From Mycobacterium sp. (lineage in GTDB: Bacteria; Actinomycetota; Actinomycetes; Mycobacteriales; Mycobacteriaceae): a stretch of 7,328 nucleotides of DNA. The notes beneath the pieces were generated by a model. The model did not search any database, was not told where the DNA came from, and was given only the letters and a program-made list of their open reading frames with translations. Each line of letters begins with the position of its first letter. Position 1 is the first letter of the stretch. The position numbers and the translations under genes are program-made. The stretch is from assembly GCA_018500005.2 (NCBI GenBank), contig JAHBAP020000470.1:1-7328 (forward strand), in the 5' to 3' direction. Positions 1 through 5,956 of the stretch are shown here, piece after piece.

Positions 1-1079
1 CCCAGCGAGAGCCACACCAAAGCCGTCGGGGGCAGAGTCGCCGCAGGGCCGAGGAGGGCAAGCAGCAGCCGGGAGGCCGCGGGGGCAAGCGGGGGGACGA
101 ACACCGTGGCCGCCGATGCGTCCGCGGGCGAGGGGGAGGCGGCCGCCGACGATGCCAACTCCCAGTTGATGAGTTTGAGGTACTCCGCCTTGGCATGCAC
201 GCGGGCCAGGTTGAGTTGCACCCACTCCGAGTCGATCAGGCGGGCACCGCGGGTATCCCCCGATTTCACCGAGGTGTTCTGCGCCCACTCCCGCACCTGG
301 GTGAGGGCGGTGAAGATCGGCTGGGCGGAAACCAGTGCGACGCGTTCGTGATTGAGCTGATTGGTCACCAGCTTCCAGCCACCGTTCTCCTCGCCCACCC
401 GGTTGGCCACCGGAACTCGAACGTCCTGGTAGTAAGTGGCGCTGGTACTGGGTCCGGCCATGGTGTGCACCGGCGTCCAAGAGAAGCCCTCCGCGGAAGT
501 CGGCATGATCAGTACCGAGATCCCGCGGTGTTTCTTGGCCTCGGTGTTGGTCCGGACCGCCAGCCAGACGTAGTCGGCGTACTGGATCAGGCTGGTCCAC
601 ATCTTCTGGCCGTTGACCACGTAGTCGTCGCCATCGCGCACAGCGGAGGTACGCAGGTTGGCCAGGTCGGTTCCCGCCTCGGGTTCGGAGTAGCCGATCG
701 AGAAATGGATGTCACCGGAAGCGATCCTGGGCAGGTAGAGGTTCTTCTGCTCCTCGGTGCCGTACGCCATGATCGTCGGCGCAACGCTGTTGATGGTGAG
801 GAACGGAACCGGGGCGCCGGCGATCGCCGCTTCATCGGTGAAGATCAGTTGATCCATCGGCGGACGGGCCTGGCCGCCGTACTCCTCCGGCCAGCCCAGC
901 GCCAGCCAGCCGTCCTCGCCCATCTGGGCGACGGTCTCCCGGTAGACGTTGCCGATGCCGATCTCCCCGCCGGCGGTAGACGTCAGCGCCTCCTGGCGTT
1001 CCGGGGTCATCAGCTGCCCGAAGTAGCTGCGCAGTTCGCGGCGCAACTCCTCCTGCTCCGGGGTGTAACTGATCCGCAT
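1..1079 (-). CDS. fadE26: Acyl-CoA dehydrogenase FadE26 (ChsE4), 3' end cut by window edge
   Basis: Flavin-dependent acyl-CoA dehydrogenase of steroid side-chain beta-oxidation. In M. tuberculosis FadE26 (ChsE4) pairs with FadE27 (ChsE5) in a heterotetramer that desaturates 3-oxo-cholest-4-en-26-oyl-CoA. The start is the ATG at 1079-1077, with GGAGG (1093-1089) nine bases upstream; 359 codons are visible of about 400 expected. The N-terminus MRISYTPEQEELRRELRSYF is nearly that of FadE26. Typical family stretches are GWPEEYGGQ (62-70), FSIGYSEPEAGTDLANL (126-142) and MWTSLIQYADYVWLAV (160-175). E245 in NHERV matches the catalytic glutamate region (E247 in ChsE4, as I recall). fadE27 should follow beyond the left edge. 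It diverges from fdxD across a KstR box, so it is probably induced by cholesterol metabolites. The last ~35 visible residues diverge sharply from the family and are suspected to be sequence error (see findings). The assignment is strong through about residue 324. Confidence 0.93.
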   Translation of the reverse strand, partial: MRISYTPEQEELRRELRSYFGQLMTPERQEALTSTAGGEIGIGNVYRETVAQMGEDGWLALGWPEEYGGQARPPMDQLIFTDEAAIAGAPVPFLTINSVAPTIMAYGTEEQKNLYLPRIASGDIHFSIGYSEPEAGTDLANLRTSAVRDGDDYVVNGQKMWTSLIQYADYVWLAVRTNTEAKKHRGISVLIMPTSAEGFSWTPVHTMAGPSTSATYYQDVRVPVANRVGEENGGWKLVTNQLNHERVALVSAQPIFTALTQVREWAQNTSVKSGDTRGARLIDSEWVQLNLARVHAKAEYLKLINWELASSAAASPSPADASAATVFVPPLAPAASRLLLALLGPAATLPPTALVWLSL

Positions 1080-1088
1080 TGCCGGCGA

Positions 1089-1093
1089 CCTCC
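1089..1093 (-). promoter_or_regulatory. Ribosome binding site of fadE26
   Basis: On the minus strand GGAGG lies nine bases before the ATG at 1079-1077. This supports that start, which also gives the N-terminus expected for FadE26. Confidence 0.75.
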
Positions 1094-1147
1094 GGTGGTG
1101 TTGGCTGTTCGGTGTGGGCCTTGGGCTGACCCGCCGACTGAATTTGT

Positions 1148-1161
1148 TGTAACACGTTCTA
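1148..1161. promoter_or_regulatory. KstR operator in the fadE26-fdxD divergent promoter
   Basis: The 14-mer TGTAACACGTTCTA fits the published KstR consensus TnnAACnnGTTnnA at every fixed position. KstR is the TetR-family repressor of the mycobacterial cholesterol regulon and is released by 3-oxo-cholestenoyl-CoA ligands. The site lies 69 bases from the fadE26 start and 82 bases from the fdxD start, so one box could control both directions, as reported for the equivalent intergenic region of M. tuberculosis. The match is seen directly; binding is inferred. No convincing -10/-35 pair was picked out on either strand of the 164-base gap. Confidence 0.88.
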
Positions 1162-1232
1162 GTCTTGGAATCCAGCAGACGTTGTGACCAGCGACTGACG
1201 TCGTTCGTCGTATCGTGGGGCTGGGAGCAAAC

Positions 1233-1240
1233 AAGGAGGA
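1233..1240 (+). promoter_or_regulatory. Ribosome binding site of fdxD
   Basis: AAGGAGGA ends three bases before the ATG at 1244. It is a near-perfect Shine-Dalgarno sequence and fixes the start of this short gene. Confidence 0.8.
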
Positions 1241-1243
1241 ATC

Positions 1244-1435
1244 ATGCGCGTCGTCGTGGATCGCGATCGTTGCGAAGGCAACGCCATTTGCGTAGGAATC
1301 GCACCGGGTCTGTTCCGGCTCGACGACGACGAGTACGCGATCGTCACGGTCGATCCCATCCCGGCCGACCAAGAAGAACTGGCCCTTCAGGCGATCGCCG
1401 ACTGCCCCCGCGCGGCGCTGAGCCGCAAAGACTAG
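1244..1435 (+). CDS. fdxD: Small ferredoxin FdxD ([3Fe-4S]-type, C-x2-N-x2-C...CP)
   Basis: A 63-residue electron carrier of the small actinobacterial ferredoxin group that usually serves cytochrome P450s or related oxidoreductases. It begins MRVVVDRDRCEGNAIC. Cys10 and Cys16 frame the cluster loop, with Asn13 where a four-cysteine ferredoxin has its second Cys, and Cys54 is followed by Pro55. Three cysteines and a non-Cys at the fourth site point to [3Fe-4S] or a labile [4Fe-4S] cluster. The acidic middle (DDDEY, residues 27-31) is typical. It ends 13 bases before hsd4A in the same direction, so the two are probably one KstR-controlled transcript, as Rv3503c-Rv3502c are in M. tuberculosis. 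A sterol side-chain P450 is the likely electron acceptor, but no P450 is present here, so this partner is inferred. Confidence 0.93.
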   Translation: MRVVVDRDRCEGNAICVGIAPGLFRLDDDEYAIVTVDPIPADQEELALQAIADCPRAALSRKD

Positions 1436-1438
1436 AGG
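1434..1438 (+). promoter_or_regulatory. Ribosome binding site supporting the TTG start of hsd4A
   Basis: AGAGG overlaps the fdxD stop codon (TAG, 1433-1435) and lies ten bases before the TTG at 1449. No in-frame ATG occurs before the nucleotide-binding motif, so TTG is the only start giving a complete SDR. The overlap suggests coupled translation with fdxD. Confidence 0.55.
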
Positions 1439-1448
1439 TATTCACACG

Positions 1449-2399
1449 TTGTCCGAACTGACCGACCTTTCCGGGCGCATCGCGGTGGTGACCGGAGCGG
1501 CGGCCGGACTCGGCCGAGCCGAGGCCATTGGTCTCGCCCGGTCAGGTGCGACCGTCGTCGTCAACGATATGGCCGCTGCACTGGACGCCTCCGACGTCCT
1601 CGACGAGATCGCCGCCGCGGGCAGCAAGGCGGTCGCGGTCTCCGGCGATATCAGCCAGCGTGCAACCGCCGACGAACTGGTGTCCTGCGCCGAGGATCTC
1701 GGGGGCCTGCACATCGTCGTGAACAACGCGGGTATCACCCGCGACCGGATGCTGTTCAACATGACCGATGAAGACTGGGATGCGGTGATCGCGGTGCATC
1801 TGCGTGGCCACTTCCTGCTGACCCGCAACGCCGCGACCTACTGGCGGGCCAAGGCCAAGGAGTCCGGTGGCAGGGAGGGCGTGGTCTATGGACGTCTGAT
1901 CAACACCTCCTCCGAGGCGGGCCTCTCCGGCCCGGCGGGTCAGGCCAACTATGGGGCCGCAAAGGCCGGTATCACCGCGCTTACCCTGACGGCGGCAAAG
2001 GCGCTGGGCCGCTATGGGATTCGCGCGAACGCGATTTGCCCCCGGGCCCGCACCGCGATGACCGCTGACGTTTTCGGTGAGGCACCGTCGCTGACCGAAG
2101 GGCAGGTCGACCCGCTCTCGCCCGAACACGTCGTGAGTTTGGTTCGTTTCCTGGCATCGCCGGCCGCGGCGGAGGTCAACGGTCAGCTGTTCATCGTCTA
2201 CGGCCCCACGGTGACCCTGATGGCAGCACCGACCGCCGAGTACCGCTTCCGTGCCGACGGCGACGCCTGGGATCCGGGCGCGCTGAGTTCGGCTATGCAC
2301 GATTATTTCGCCGAGCGCGACCCGGAGAAATCGTTCGAGGTGGATTTGCGCGCCCTCTCGGTGCACGAAACGGGCCCCTTTTCAGGCCCTAAGCCGTAA
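1449..2399 (+). CDS. hsd4A: Hsd4A-type short-chain dehydrogenase (17beta-hydroxysteroid / beta-hydroxyacyl-CoA dehydrogenase)
   Basis: A 316-residue SDR corresponding to M. tuberculosis Rv3502c (about 317 residues). Hsd4A of M. neoaurum is reported to act both as a 17beta-hydroxysteroid dehydrogenase and as a beta-hydroxyacyl-CoA dehydrogenase in sterol side-chain shortening. Visible motifs are the TGAAAGLG cofactor loop (15-22), Asp40 after beta-2 (suggesting NAD), Asp67, NNAG (92-95), Ser155, and Tyr168-x3-Lys172. The usual tetrad Asn in helix 4 is His117 (VHLRGHF), as I recall for the dehydrogenase domain of peroxisomal multifunctional enzyme type 2. A ~60-residue C-terminal tail beyond the Rossmann core also fits that group. 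Translation starts at TTG, 13 bases after fdxD. In M. tuberculosis yrbE4A and the mce4 genes follow; here the convergent otsA gene begins 3 bp after the stop. Confidence 0.9.
   Translation: MSELTDLSGRIAVVTGAAAGLGRAEAIGLARSGATVVVNDMAAALDASDVLDEIAAAGSKAVAVSGDISQRATADELVSCAEDLGGLHIVVNNAGITRDRMLFNMTDEDWDAVIAVHLRGHFLLTRNAATYWRAKAKESGGREGVVYGRLINTSSEAGLSGPAGQANYGAAKAGITALTLTAAKALGRYGIRANAICPRARTAMTADVFGEAPSLTEGQVDPLSPEHVVSLVRFLASPAAAEVNGQLFIVYGPTVTLMAAPTAEYRFRADGDAWDPGALSSAMHDYFAERDPEKSFEVDLRALSVHETGPFSGPKP
2372..2389. terminator. Possible weak hairpin at the hsd4A/otsA convergent junction
   Basis: GGGCC (2372-2376) and GGCCC (2385-2389) can form a 5-bp stem around an 8-base loop inside the last codons of hsd4A. 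There is no T-run on either side. It is the only stem I found near this tail-to-tail junction, so it may help to end one or both transcripts, but the evidence is thin. Confidence 0.25.
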
Positions 2400-2409
2400 G
2401 CCTTAAGCC
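2390..2409. repeat. Three TAAGCC direct repeats, 7-bp period, spanning both stop codons
   Basis: TAAGCC occurs at 2390-2395, 2397-2402 and 2404-2409, each copy separated by one base. The hsd4A stop (TAA, 2397-2399) uses the second copy, and the otsA stop (TTA, 2403-2405, read as TAA on the minus strand) abuts the third. This is where the mce4 operon would be expected, so the repeats could be a rearrangement scar or chance. Confidence 0.6.
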
Positions 2410-3884
2410 TTGGTCTCGGCCAATGCGTCGAGGAAGGCCCGGGCCCAGCGGTCGACGTCGTTGCTCAGGACCTGACGGCGCAGTGCCCGCATCCGGCGGC
2501 GCCCCTCTTCGGGGGTCTGGGTCAGCGCGGCCTCGATGGCATCCTTAACACCCTCGAGGTCATGCGGGTTGGTCTGATAGGCCTGTCGCAATTCGGCTGC
2601 GGCACCGGTGAATTCGCTCAGCACCAGGGCGCCGCCGAGATCGCTGCGGCAGGCGACGTACTCCTTGGCCACCAGGTTCATCCCGTCGCGGAACGGGGTG
2701 ACCAGCATGACATCGCTGGCGACGAAGAAGGCGATGAGTTCGTCGCGCGGCACCGGCCGGTGCAGGTAATGCACCACCGGGTGGCCGACCTCTCCGTATT
2801 CGCCGTTGATGTGGCCGACCTGTTGCTCGACTTCGTTACGCAGGATGCGGTAGCTGTCGACGCGCTCCCGGCTGGGCGTGGCCAACTGCAGAAGCACGGT
2901 GTCGTCGCCCTTGATGCGGCCCTCGGCAAGCAATTCGGAGAAGGCTTTCAGCCGGACGTCGATACCCTTGGTGTAGTCCAGTCGGTCGACACCCAGCAGG
3001 ATCTTGCGCGGGCTGCCCAGCTCGGCCCGAATCTCCTTGGCGCGTCGGCGGATCTCGCGATTGCGCCCCTTTCGATCCAGCTCGGCGGAGTCGATGGAGA
3101 TCGGAAAGGCGCCCACCTTGACGGTGCGATCACCGAGCCAGGCTTCGCCCAGTCGGGAGCGCACCCCGACCGTCGCGCGGGTGGTCTCGGCTCCGGCCAG
3201 TTGCCGGGCCAGGAACAGGAAGTTCTGCGCGCCGCGGGCCAGATGGAATCCCACCAGATCCGCGCCGAGCAATCCGTCGATGATCTCGGCGCGCCAGGGC
3301 ATCTGCATGAACAGTTCCACCGGCGGAAACGGGATGTGCAGAAAGAATCCGATGGTCAAGTCGGGGCGAAGTTCGCGCAGCATCTTGGGAACCAGTTGCA
3401 GCTGGTAATCCTGCACCCACACCGTGGCGTTCGGGGCGGCCACCCGGGAGGTGGCTTCGGCGAATCGCCGATTGACGTCGACGTAGCGATCCCACCATTC
3501 GCGGTGGTAGATCGGCTTGACGATGACGTCGTGGTAGAGCGGCCACAGCGTCGCGTTGGAGAATCCCTCGTAGTATTCCGCGACGTCCTCTGCGCTGAGG
3601 CGAACCGGGCACAACTGCAGGCCGTCTTCGGTGATCGGATCTTCGGGACCGTCGACGATCCCCGGCCAGCCGATCCAGGCGCCGCGTTGTTTGCGGAGCA
3701 GGGGCTCCAGTGCGGTCACCAGACCGCCGGGGCTACGCCTCCACCCCAAAGTGCCGTCCGGTTGGACCACCATGTCGATGGGCAGCCGGTTGGCGACTAC
3801 AACGAAGTCGGAGTTGCCGGAGTCGCCTGATTTGCCGGAGTTATCCGGGGCCGCGGGTTCGGCTCCGGTGGCTCCGCGAGCCAT
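2403..3884 (-). CDS. otsA: Trehalose-6-phosphate synthase OtsA (GT20)
   Basis: A 493-residue cytosolic retaining glycosyltransferase that joins a glucose from UDP- or ADP-glucose to glucose-6-phosphate, giving trehalose-6-phosphate for trehalose and trehalose mycolates. M. tuberculosis OtsA (Rv3490) has 500 residues. The GT20 landmarks are present: ANRLP with Arg33, SPGGLVTAL (51-59), [15 protein letters not shown] (104-118), [12 protein letters not shown] with Asp159, FFLHIPFP with His183, [14 protein letters not shown] with Arg301 and Lys306, and [12 protein letters not shown] with Asp400 and Glu408. No key residue is missing. A short Ser/Gly/Asn/Asp-rich tail (residues 13-25) precedes the catalytic fold. 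The start ATG (3884-3882) directly follows the TAG of the 54-residue gene upstream, with GAGG at 3893-3890, so translation is probably coupled. A separate phosphatase (OtsB) is needed and is not in the window. Confidence 0.97.
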   Translation of the reverse strand: MARGATGAEPAAPDNSGKSGDSGNSDFVVVANRLPIDMVVQPDGTLGWRRSPGGLVTALEPLLRKQRGAWIGWPGIVDGPEDPITEDGLQLCPVRLSAEDVAEYYEGFSNATLWPLYHDVIVKPIYHREWWDRYVDVNRRFAEATSRVAAPNATVWVQDYQLQLVPKMLRELRPDLTIGFFLHIPFPPVELFMQMPWRAEIIDGLLGADLVGFHLARGAQNFLFLARQLAGAETTRATVGVRSRLGEAWLGDRTVKVGAFPISIDSAELDRKGRNREIRRRAKEIRAELGSPRKILLGVDRLDYTKGIDVRLKAFSELLAEGRIKGDDTVLLQLATPSRERVDSYRILRNEVEQQVGHINGEYGEVGHPVVHYLHRPVPRDELIAFFVASDVMLVTPFRDGMNLVAKEYVACRSDLGGALVLSEFTGAAAELRQAYQTNPHDLEGVKDAIEAALTQTPEEGRRRMRALRRQVLSNDVDRWARAFLDALAETKA

Positions 3885-4049
3885 CTACGCCTCGAGCTTT
3901 GACGGCCCGATTCCGAGCATGGAGAGAAAGACGCGGCACTCGTCGGCGTCGGTGGCGTAAGCCGCGACCACACGCCGAGCTTGGCGTGCCGTGCTGTCGG
4001 CCAACGGCTCGACGTCGTCAATGTCGGCAGGGTCGGATTTAGCAGGCAT
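3885..4049 (-). CDS. 54-residue conserved hypothetical protein immediately upstream of otsA
   Basis: A short reading frame from ATG (4049-4047) to TAG (3887-3885), 54 residues, beginning MPAKSDPADIDDVEPLADST. It has an acidic N-terminus and a C-terminal half with ARQARRVVAAYA (21-32) and ECRVFLSMLGIGPSKLEA (37-54), which looks like one or two short helices. There is no signal peptide or membrane segment; the single Cys is residue 38. AAGG lies about nine bases before the ATG. The stop codon is directly followed by the otsA ATG with no base between, which strongly suggests a real, translationally coupled gene. M. tuberculosis has a similarly small gene (Rv3489) in this place, which I recall but could not check. 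The function is unknown; the position suggests a role with OtsA. Confidence 0.75.
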   Translation of the reverse strand: MPAKSDPADIDDVEPLADSTARQARRVVAAYATDADECRVFLSMLGIGPSKLEA

Positions 4050-4088
4050 GTATCAACCTTAATTCACGCCGGATTGCGGCATTGGATC

Positions 4089-4499
4089 TTAAGGGCTGTC
4101 CGACAGCGTGGAATGGGGAGTCACGGCGGGTCCGGAATCCTCGTTCATCGCGTAGCAGGCGCCGGACATCCAGTACCCGGTGCAGGGTGTGCCGTCGAGA
4201 TTGGGCACCAGGTCGGCCGGCACCCCGGAGTTTGTAGTAGAGGTGTGGGCGTCGGTGTAGCGCAACGGAGCCTCGGGCATCGGGCCCTCGGCGGCTTCGT
4301 CGGTGGCGACCGGGGTCATGTTCGGCACGCAGTTGCCGTCCTGCATGACCTCGCCGTTCTGGCAGCCGGCCATCCCGCCGCCAGGAGACGGGACAGGTGC
4401 CGGAACTGGCTCCGGACCGGGAACCGGGTCGGCCAGTGCCGCCGGGGCGATACTCAGCATCACCCCGGCGGCCAGCATTCCGACGACCGACGTTCGCAT
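4089..4499 (-). CDS. Small secreted four-cysteine protein, copy 2 (function unknown)
   Basis: A 136-residue exported protein not recognised as a named family. The chosen start (ATG 4499-4497) gives a clean signal peptide: MRTSVV, a hydrophobic core to about residue 20, then ALA|DP (cleavage near 23/24). A Pro-rich spacer (PVPGPEPVPAPVPSPGGG, 25-42) follows, then CQNGEVMQDGNC (C46, C57), an acidic Pro/Ala/Thr linker, and PCTGYWMSGAC (C106, C115). The mature part has no membrane segment or catalytic motif; two disulfides are likely (inferred). It has the same length and cysteine plan as the gene 28 bases upstream, so the two look like diverged duplicates. No good Shine-Dalgarno is visible, so it may depend on translation of the upstream gene. 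A longer in-frame extension upstream is rejected because it buries the signal peptide. Confidence 0.82.
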   Translation of the reverse strand: MRTSVVGMLAAGVMLSIAPAALADPVPGPEPVPAPVPSPGGGMAGCQNGEVMQDGNCVPNMTPVATDEAAEGPMPEAPLRYTDAHTSTTNSGVPADLVPNLDGTPCTGYWMSGACYAMNEDSGPAVTPHSTLSDSP

Positions 4500-4527
4500 T
4501 CTTGTCGGCAAGGCGGGAATGATCCGA

Positions 4528-4938
4528 TCAGCTGCCGCTCGCGCCGATCGGAACCGGCGGCAGCTGGACACCACCGGTGTTGTGCGGGTTGTTCTCCTGC
4601 AGGCCCATGCAAAGACCGGTGTTGTCGCCGTTGCAGGGGACGCCGTTGACCTCGGGGATCTGCCCGACGTTGCCCGCTCCGGACTCGGTGAGCGCCCCCG
4701 GGGCCAGGTCGGTGACACCGGGCTCGATGGGGTTGGTCGTCGGGCCGGTCTGATCACTGATCGGCTTGCAGGCCCCGGTGTTCGGGTCCAGCACCTCGGT
4801 CGACGGGCAACTGGCCAGAGCCGGCGACGCCGGCGCGGCGGTAGTGGCGACAGCGGCCACGACGGGGGCGGCGGCTACGGCGACGGCGAAGCCGCCAGCG
4901 ATCAGCCAGCGGTGGGCGATGGTGGTGACAGTGGCCAT
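4528..4938 (-). CDS. Small secreted four-cysteine protein, copy 1 (function unknown)
   Basis: A 136-residue exported protein, first of a minus-strand tandem pair. The N-terminus MATVTTIAHRWL, a long Ala/Val-rich hydrophobic core (13-34) and ASPALA|SCP suggest signal peptidase cleavage near residue 42. The mature protein has CPSTEVLDPNTGACKP (C44, C57), a Thr/Pro/Gly-rich acidic linker, and VNGVPCNGDNTGLC (C102, C110), then an Asn/Gly/Pro-rich tail. The C-P-x(n)-LDPNTG-x-C element recalls short disulfide loops in many actinobacterial secreted proteins, and no enzyme motif is visible. The start ATG (4938-4936) has a weak purine-rich GAGAGAAAG upstream. It leads a minus-strand series with its sister copy, the 54-residue gene and otsA, suggesting but not proving a cell-envelope or trehalose-related context. 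Confidence 0.85.
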   Translation of the reverse strand: MATVTTIAHRWLIAGGFAVAVAAAPVVAAVATTAAPASPALASCPSTEVLDPNTGACKPISDQTGPTTNPIEPGVTDLAPGALTESGAGNVGQIPEVNGVPCNGDNTGLCMGLQENNPHNTGGVQLPPVPIGASGS

Positions 4939-5128
4939 GATCGTGCTTTCTCTCGATGGGCTGCCCTCGTCGAATCGGTGGCAGTAGCAGTCAAACTGAT
5001 CTGTCGCCGCAGCTTACGAGGGTGTTACATCCGATACTAGTGTGACCCTGGAGGGTGCCTCAGCCCTCAGAATCAACTTTCCGACGAAAATCAGCTGTGG
5101 GCGCACGACTACCTGGAGGACTATCCGG
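4939..5128. promoter_or_regulatory. Divergent intergenic region between the secreted-protein genes and the SDR gene
   Basis: These 190 bases lie between two outward-facing genes and must hold the promoters for both. I see no confident -10/-35 pair. Visible structure is limited to an AGGGT (5019-5023) / ACCCT (5045-5049) inverted pair around TTACATCCGATACTAGTG, and a 5-bp GAGGG/CCCTC stem near 5053-5073. Neither matches an operator I know. Confidence 0.5.
5115..5120 (+). promoter_or_regulatory. Ribosome binding site deciding the SDR start at 5129
   Basis: GGAGGA lies eight bases before the ATG at 5129. It favours that start over the upstream in-frame GTG at 5042, which would add 29 residues without SDR character. 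Confidence 0.75.
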
Positions 5129-5956
5129 ATGCAACTCTCGTTCACCGACCGGACCTACCTCGTGACCGGCGGCGGCAGCGGAATCGGGCTGGGCGTCGCC
5201 GCGGGCTTGGCACGGGCCGGAGCCGACGTGGTGATCCTCGGCCGAAACGCCGACCGGTTGGCGGCGGTCGCCGAACAGATCAATTCCGACGCCGACGGCC
5301 ACGTTCGTGCCCACTGCGCCGATGTCACCGACGAGGAGCAGGTCGCCGCCGCGGTCGCGGCGGTCAACGAATGGAACGGCCGACTCCACGGTGTCGTGCA
5401 CTGCGCGGGCGGGTCGCAGACCATCGGACCGGTCACCCAGATCGACTCGGAGGCCTGGCGTCGCACCGTCGATCTCAACGTCAACGGCACGATGTACGTC
5501 CTCAAGCACTCCGCCCGCCAGATGGTCCTGGCCGGCGGTGGATCCTTTGTCGGGATCTCCTCGATCGCCGCCAGTAACGTCCACCGCTGGTTCGGCGCCT
5601 ACGGGGTGACCAAATCCGCACTCGACCACCTGATGATGCTGGCCGCCGACGAACTGGGGCCGTCATGGGTCCGGGTCAACGGCATCCGCCCGGGTCTGAT
5701 CCGCACCGACCTGGTGCAGGTAATCCTCGATTCCCCGGAGGTCAGCGAGGACTACCGGCAGTGCACCCCGCTGCCCAGGGTCGGTGAGGTCTCCGACGTG
5801 GCCAATATGGCGATGTTCCTGCTGTCCGACGCTGCCGGGTGGATAACCGGCCAGATCATCAACGTCGACGGCGGTCACGGCCTGCGGCGCGGACCCGACA
5901 TGTCGGCCATGCTGGAACCGGTGTTCGGTCCGGACGGGCTGCGCGGGGTCGTCTGA
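5129..5956 (+). CDS. Classical short-chain dehydrogenase/reductase (FabG-like), substrate unknown
   Basis: A 275-residue cytosolic NAD(P)-dependent oxidoreductase. Motifs in order are TGGGSGIG (13-20), Arg39 in GRN after beta-2 (suggesting NADPH), Asp65, HCAGG (91-95) in place of NNAG, the tetrad Asn117 in DLNVNG, Ser145, Tyr158-x3-Lys162, and the C-terminal GWITGQIINVDGGH (237-250). All four tetrad residues are present. About 25 residues (RRGPDMSAMLEPVFGPDGLRGVV) extend past the core and are probably lineage-specific. The sequence cannot separate a ketoacyl-ACP reductase from a steroid or enoyl-pathway enzyme. The stop TGA is immediately followed by the GTG start of the DUF427 gene, so the two are likely co-translated. 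Confidence 0.93.
   Translation: MQLSFTDRTYLVTGGGSGIGLGVAAGLARAGADVVILGRNADRLAAVAEQINSDADGHVRAHCADVTDEEQVAAAVAAVNEWNGRLHGVVHCAGGSQTIGPVTQIDSEAWRRTVDLNVNGTMYVLKHSARQMVLAGGGSFVGISSIAASNVHRWFGAYGVTKSALDHLMMLAADELGPSWVRVNGIRPGLIRTDLVQVILDSPEVSEDYRQCTPLPRVGEVSDVANMAMFLLSDAAGWITGQIINVDGGHGLRRGPDMSAMLEPVFGPDGLRGVV

Noticed and set aside
195..1187. 330-residue open frame on the plus strand
   Set aside because: It lies antisense to fadE26, whose protein matches a known family. The frame has no recognisable domain and would run through the KstR box.
2562..3830. 422-residue open frame on the plus strand opposite otsA
   Set aside because: It is the antisense shadow of a highly conserved OtsA coding sequence in GC-rich DNA. 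The His/Val/Gly-rich translation has no domain.
4095..4107. GCTGTC-C-GACAGC palindrome at the end of the second secreted-protein gene as a terminator
   Set aside because: It lies inside the last codons, with at most a 5-bp stem and 3-base loop and no T-run. It is too weak to claim a transcript end before the 54-residue gene.
4500..4757. Longer start for the second secreted protein (in-frame ATG at 4757)
   Set aside because: It would overlap the sister gene almost fully and place the clear signal peptide in the middle of the protein.
5019..5049. AGGGT/ACCCT inverted repeat in the divergent promoter as an operator
   Set aside because: Only five bases per arm match, with a 21-base spacer, and it fits no operator consensus I know.
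5042..5128. Upstream GTG start adding 29 residues to the SDR
   Set aside because: The extension is not SDR-like, and GGAGGA at 5115-5120 is ideally placed for the ATG at 5129.
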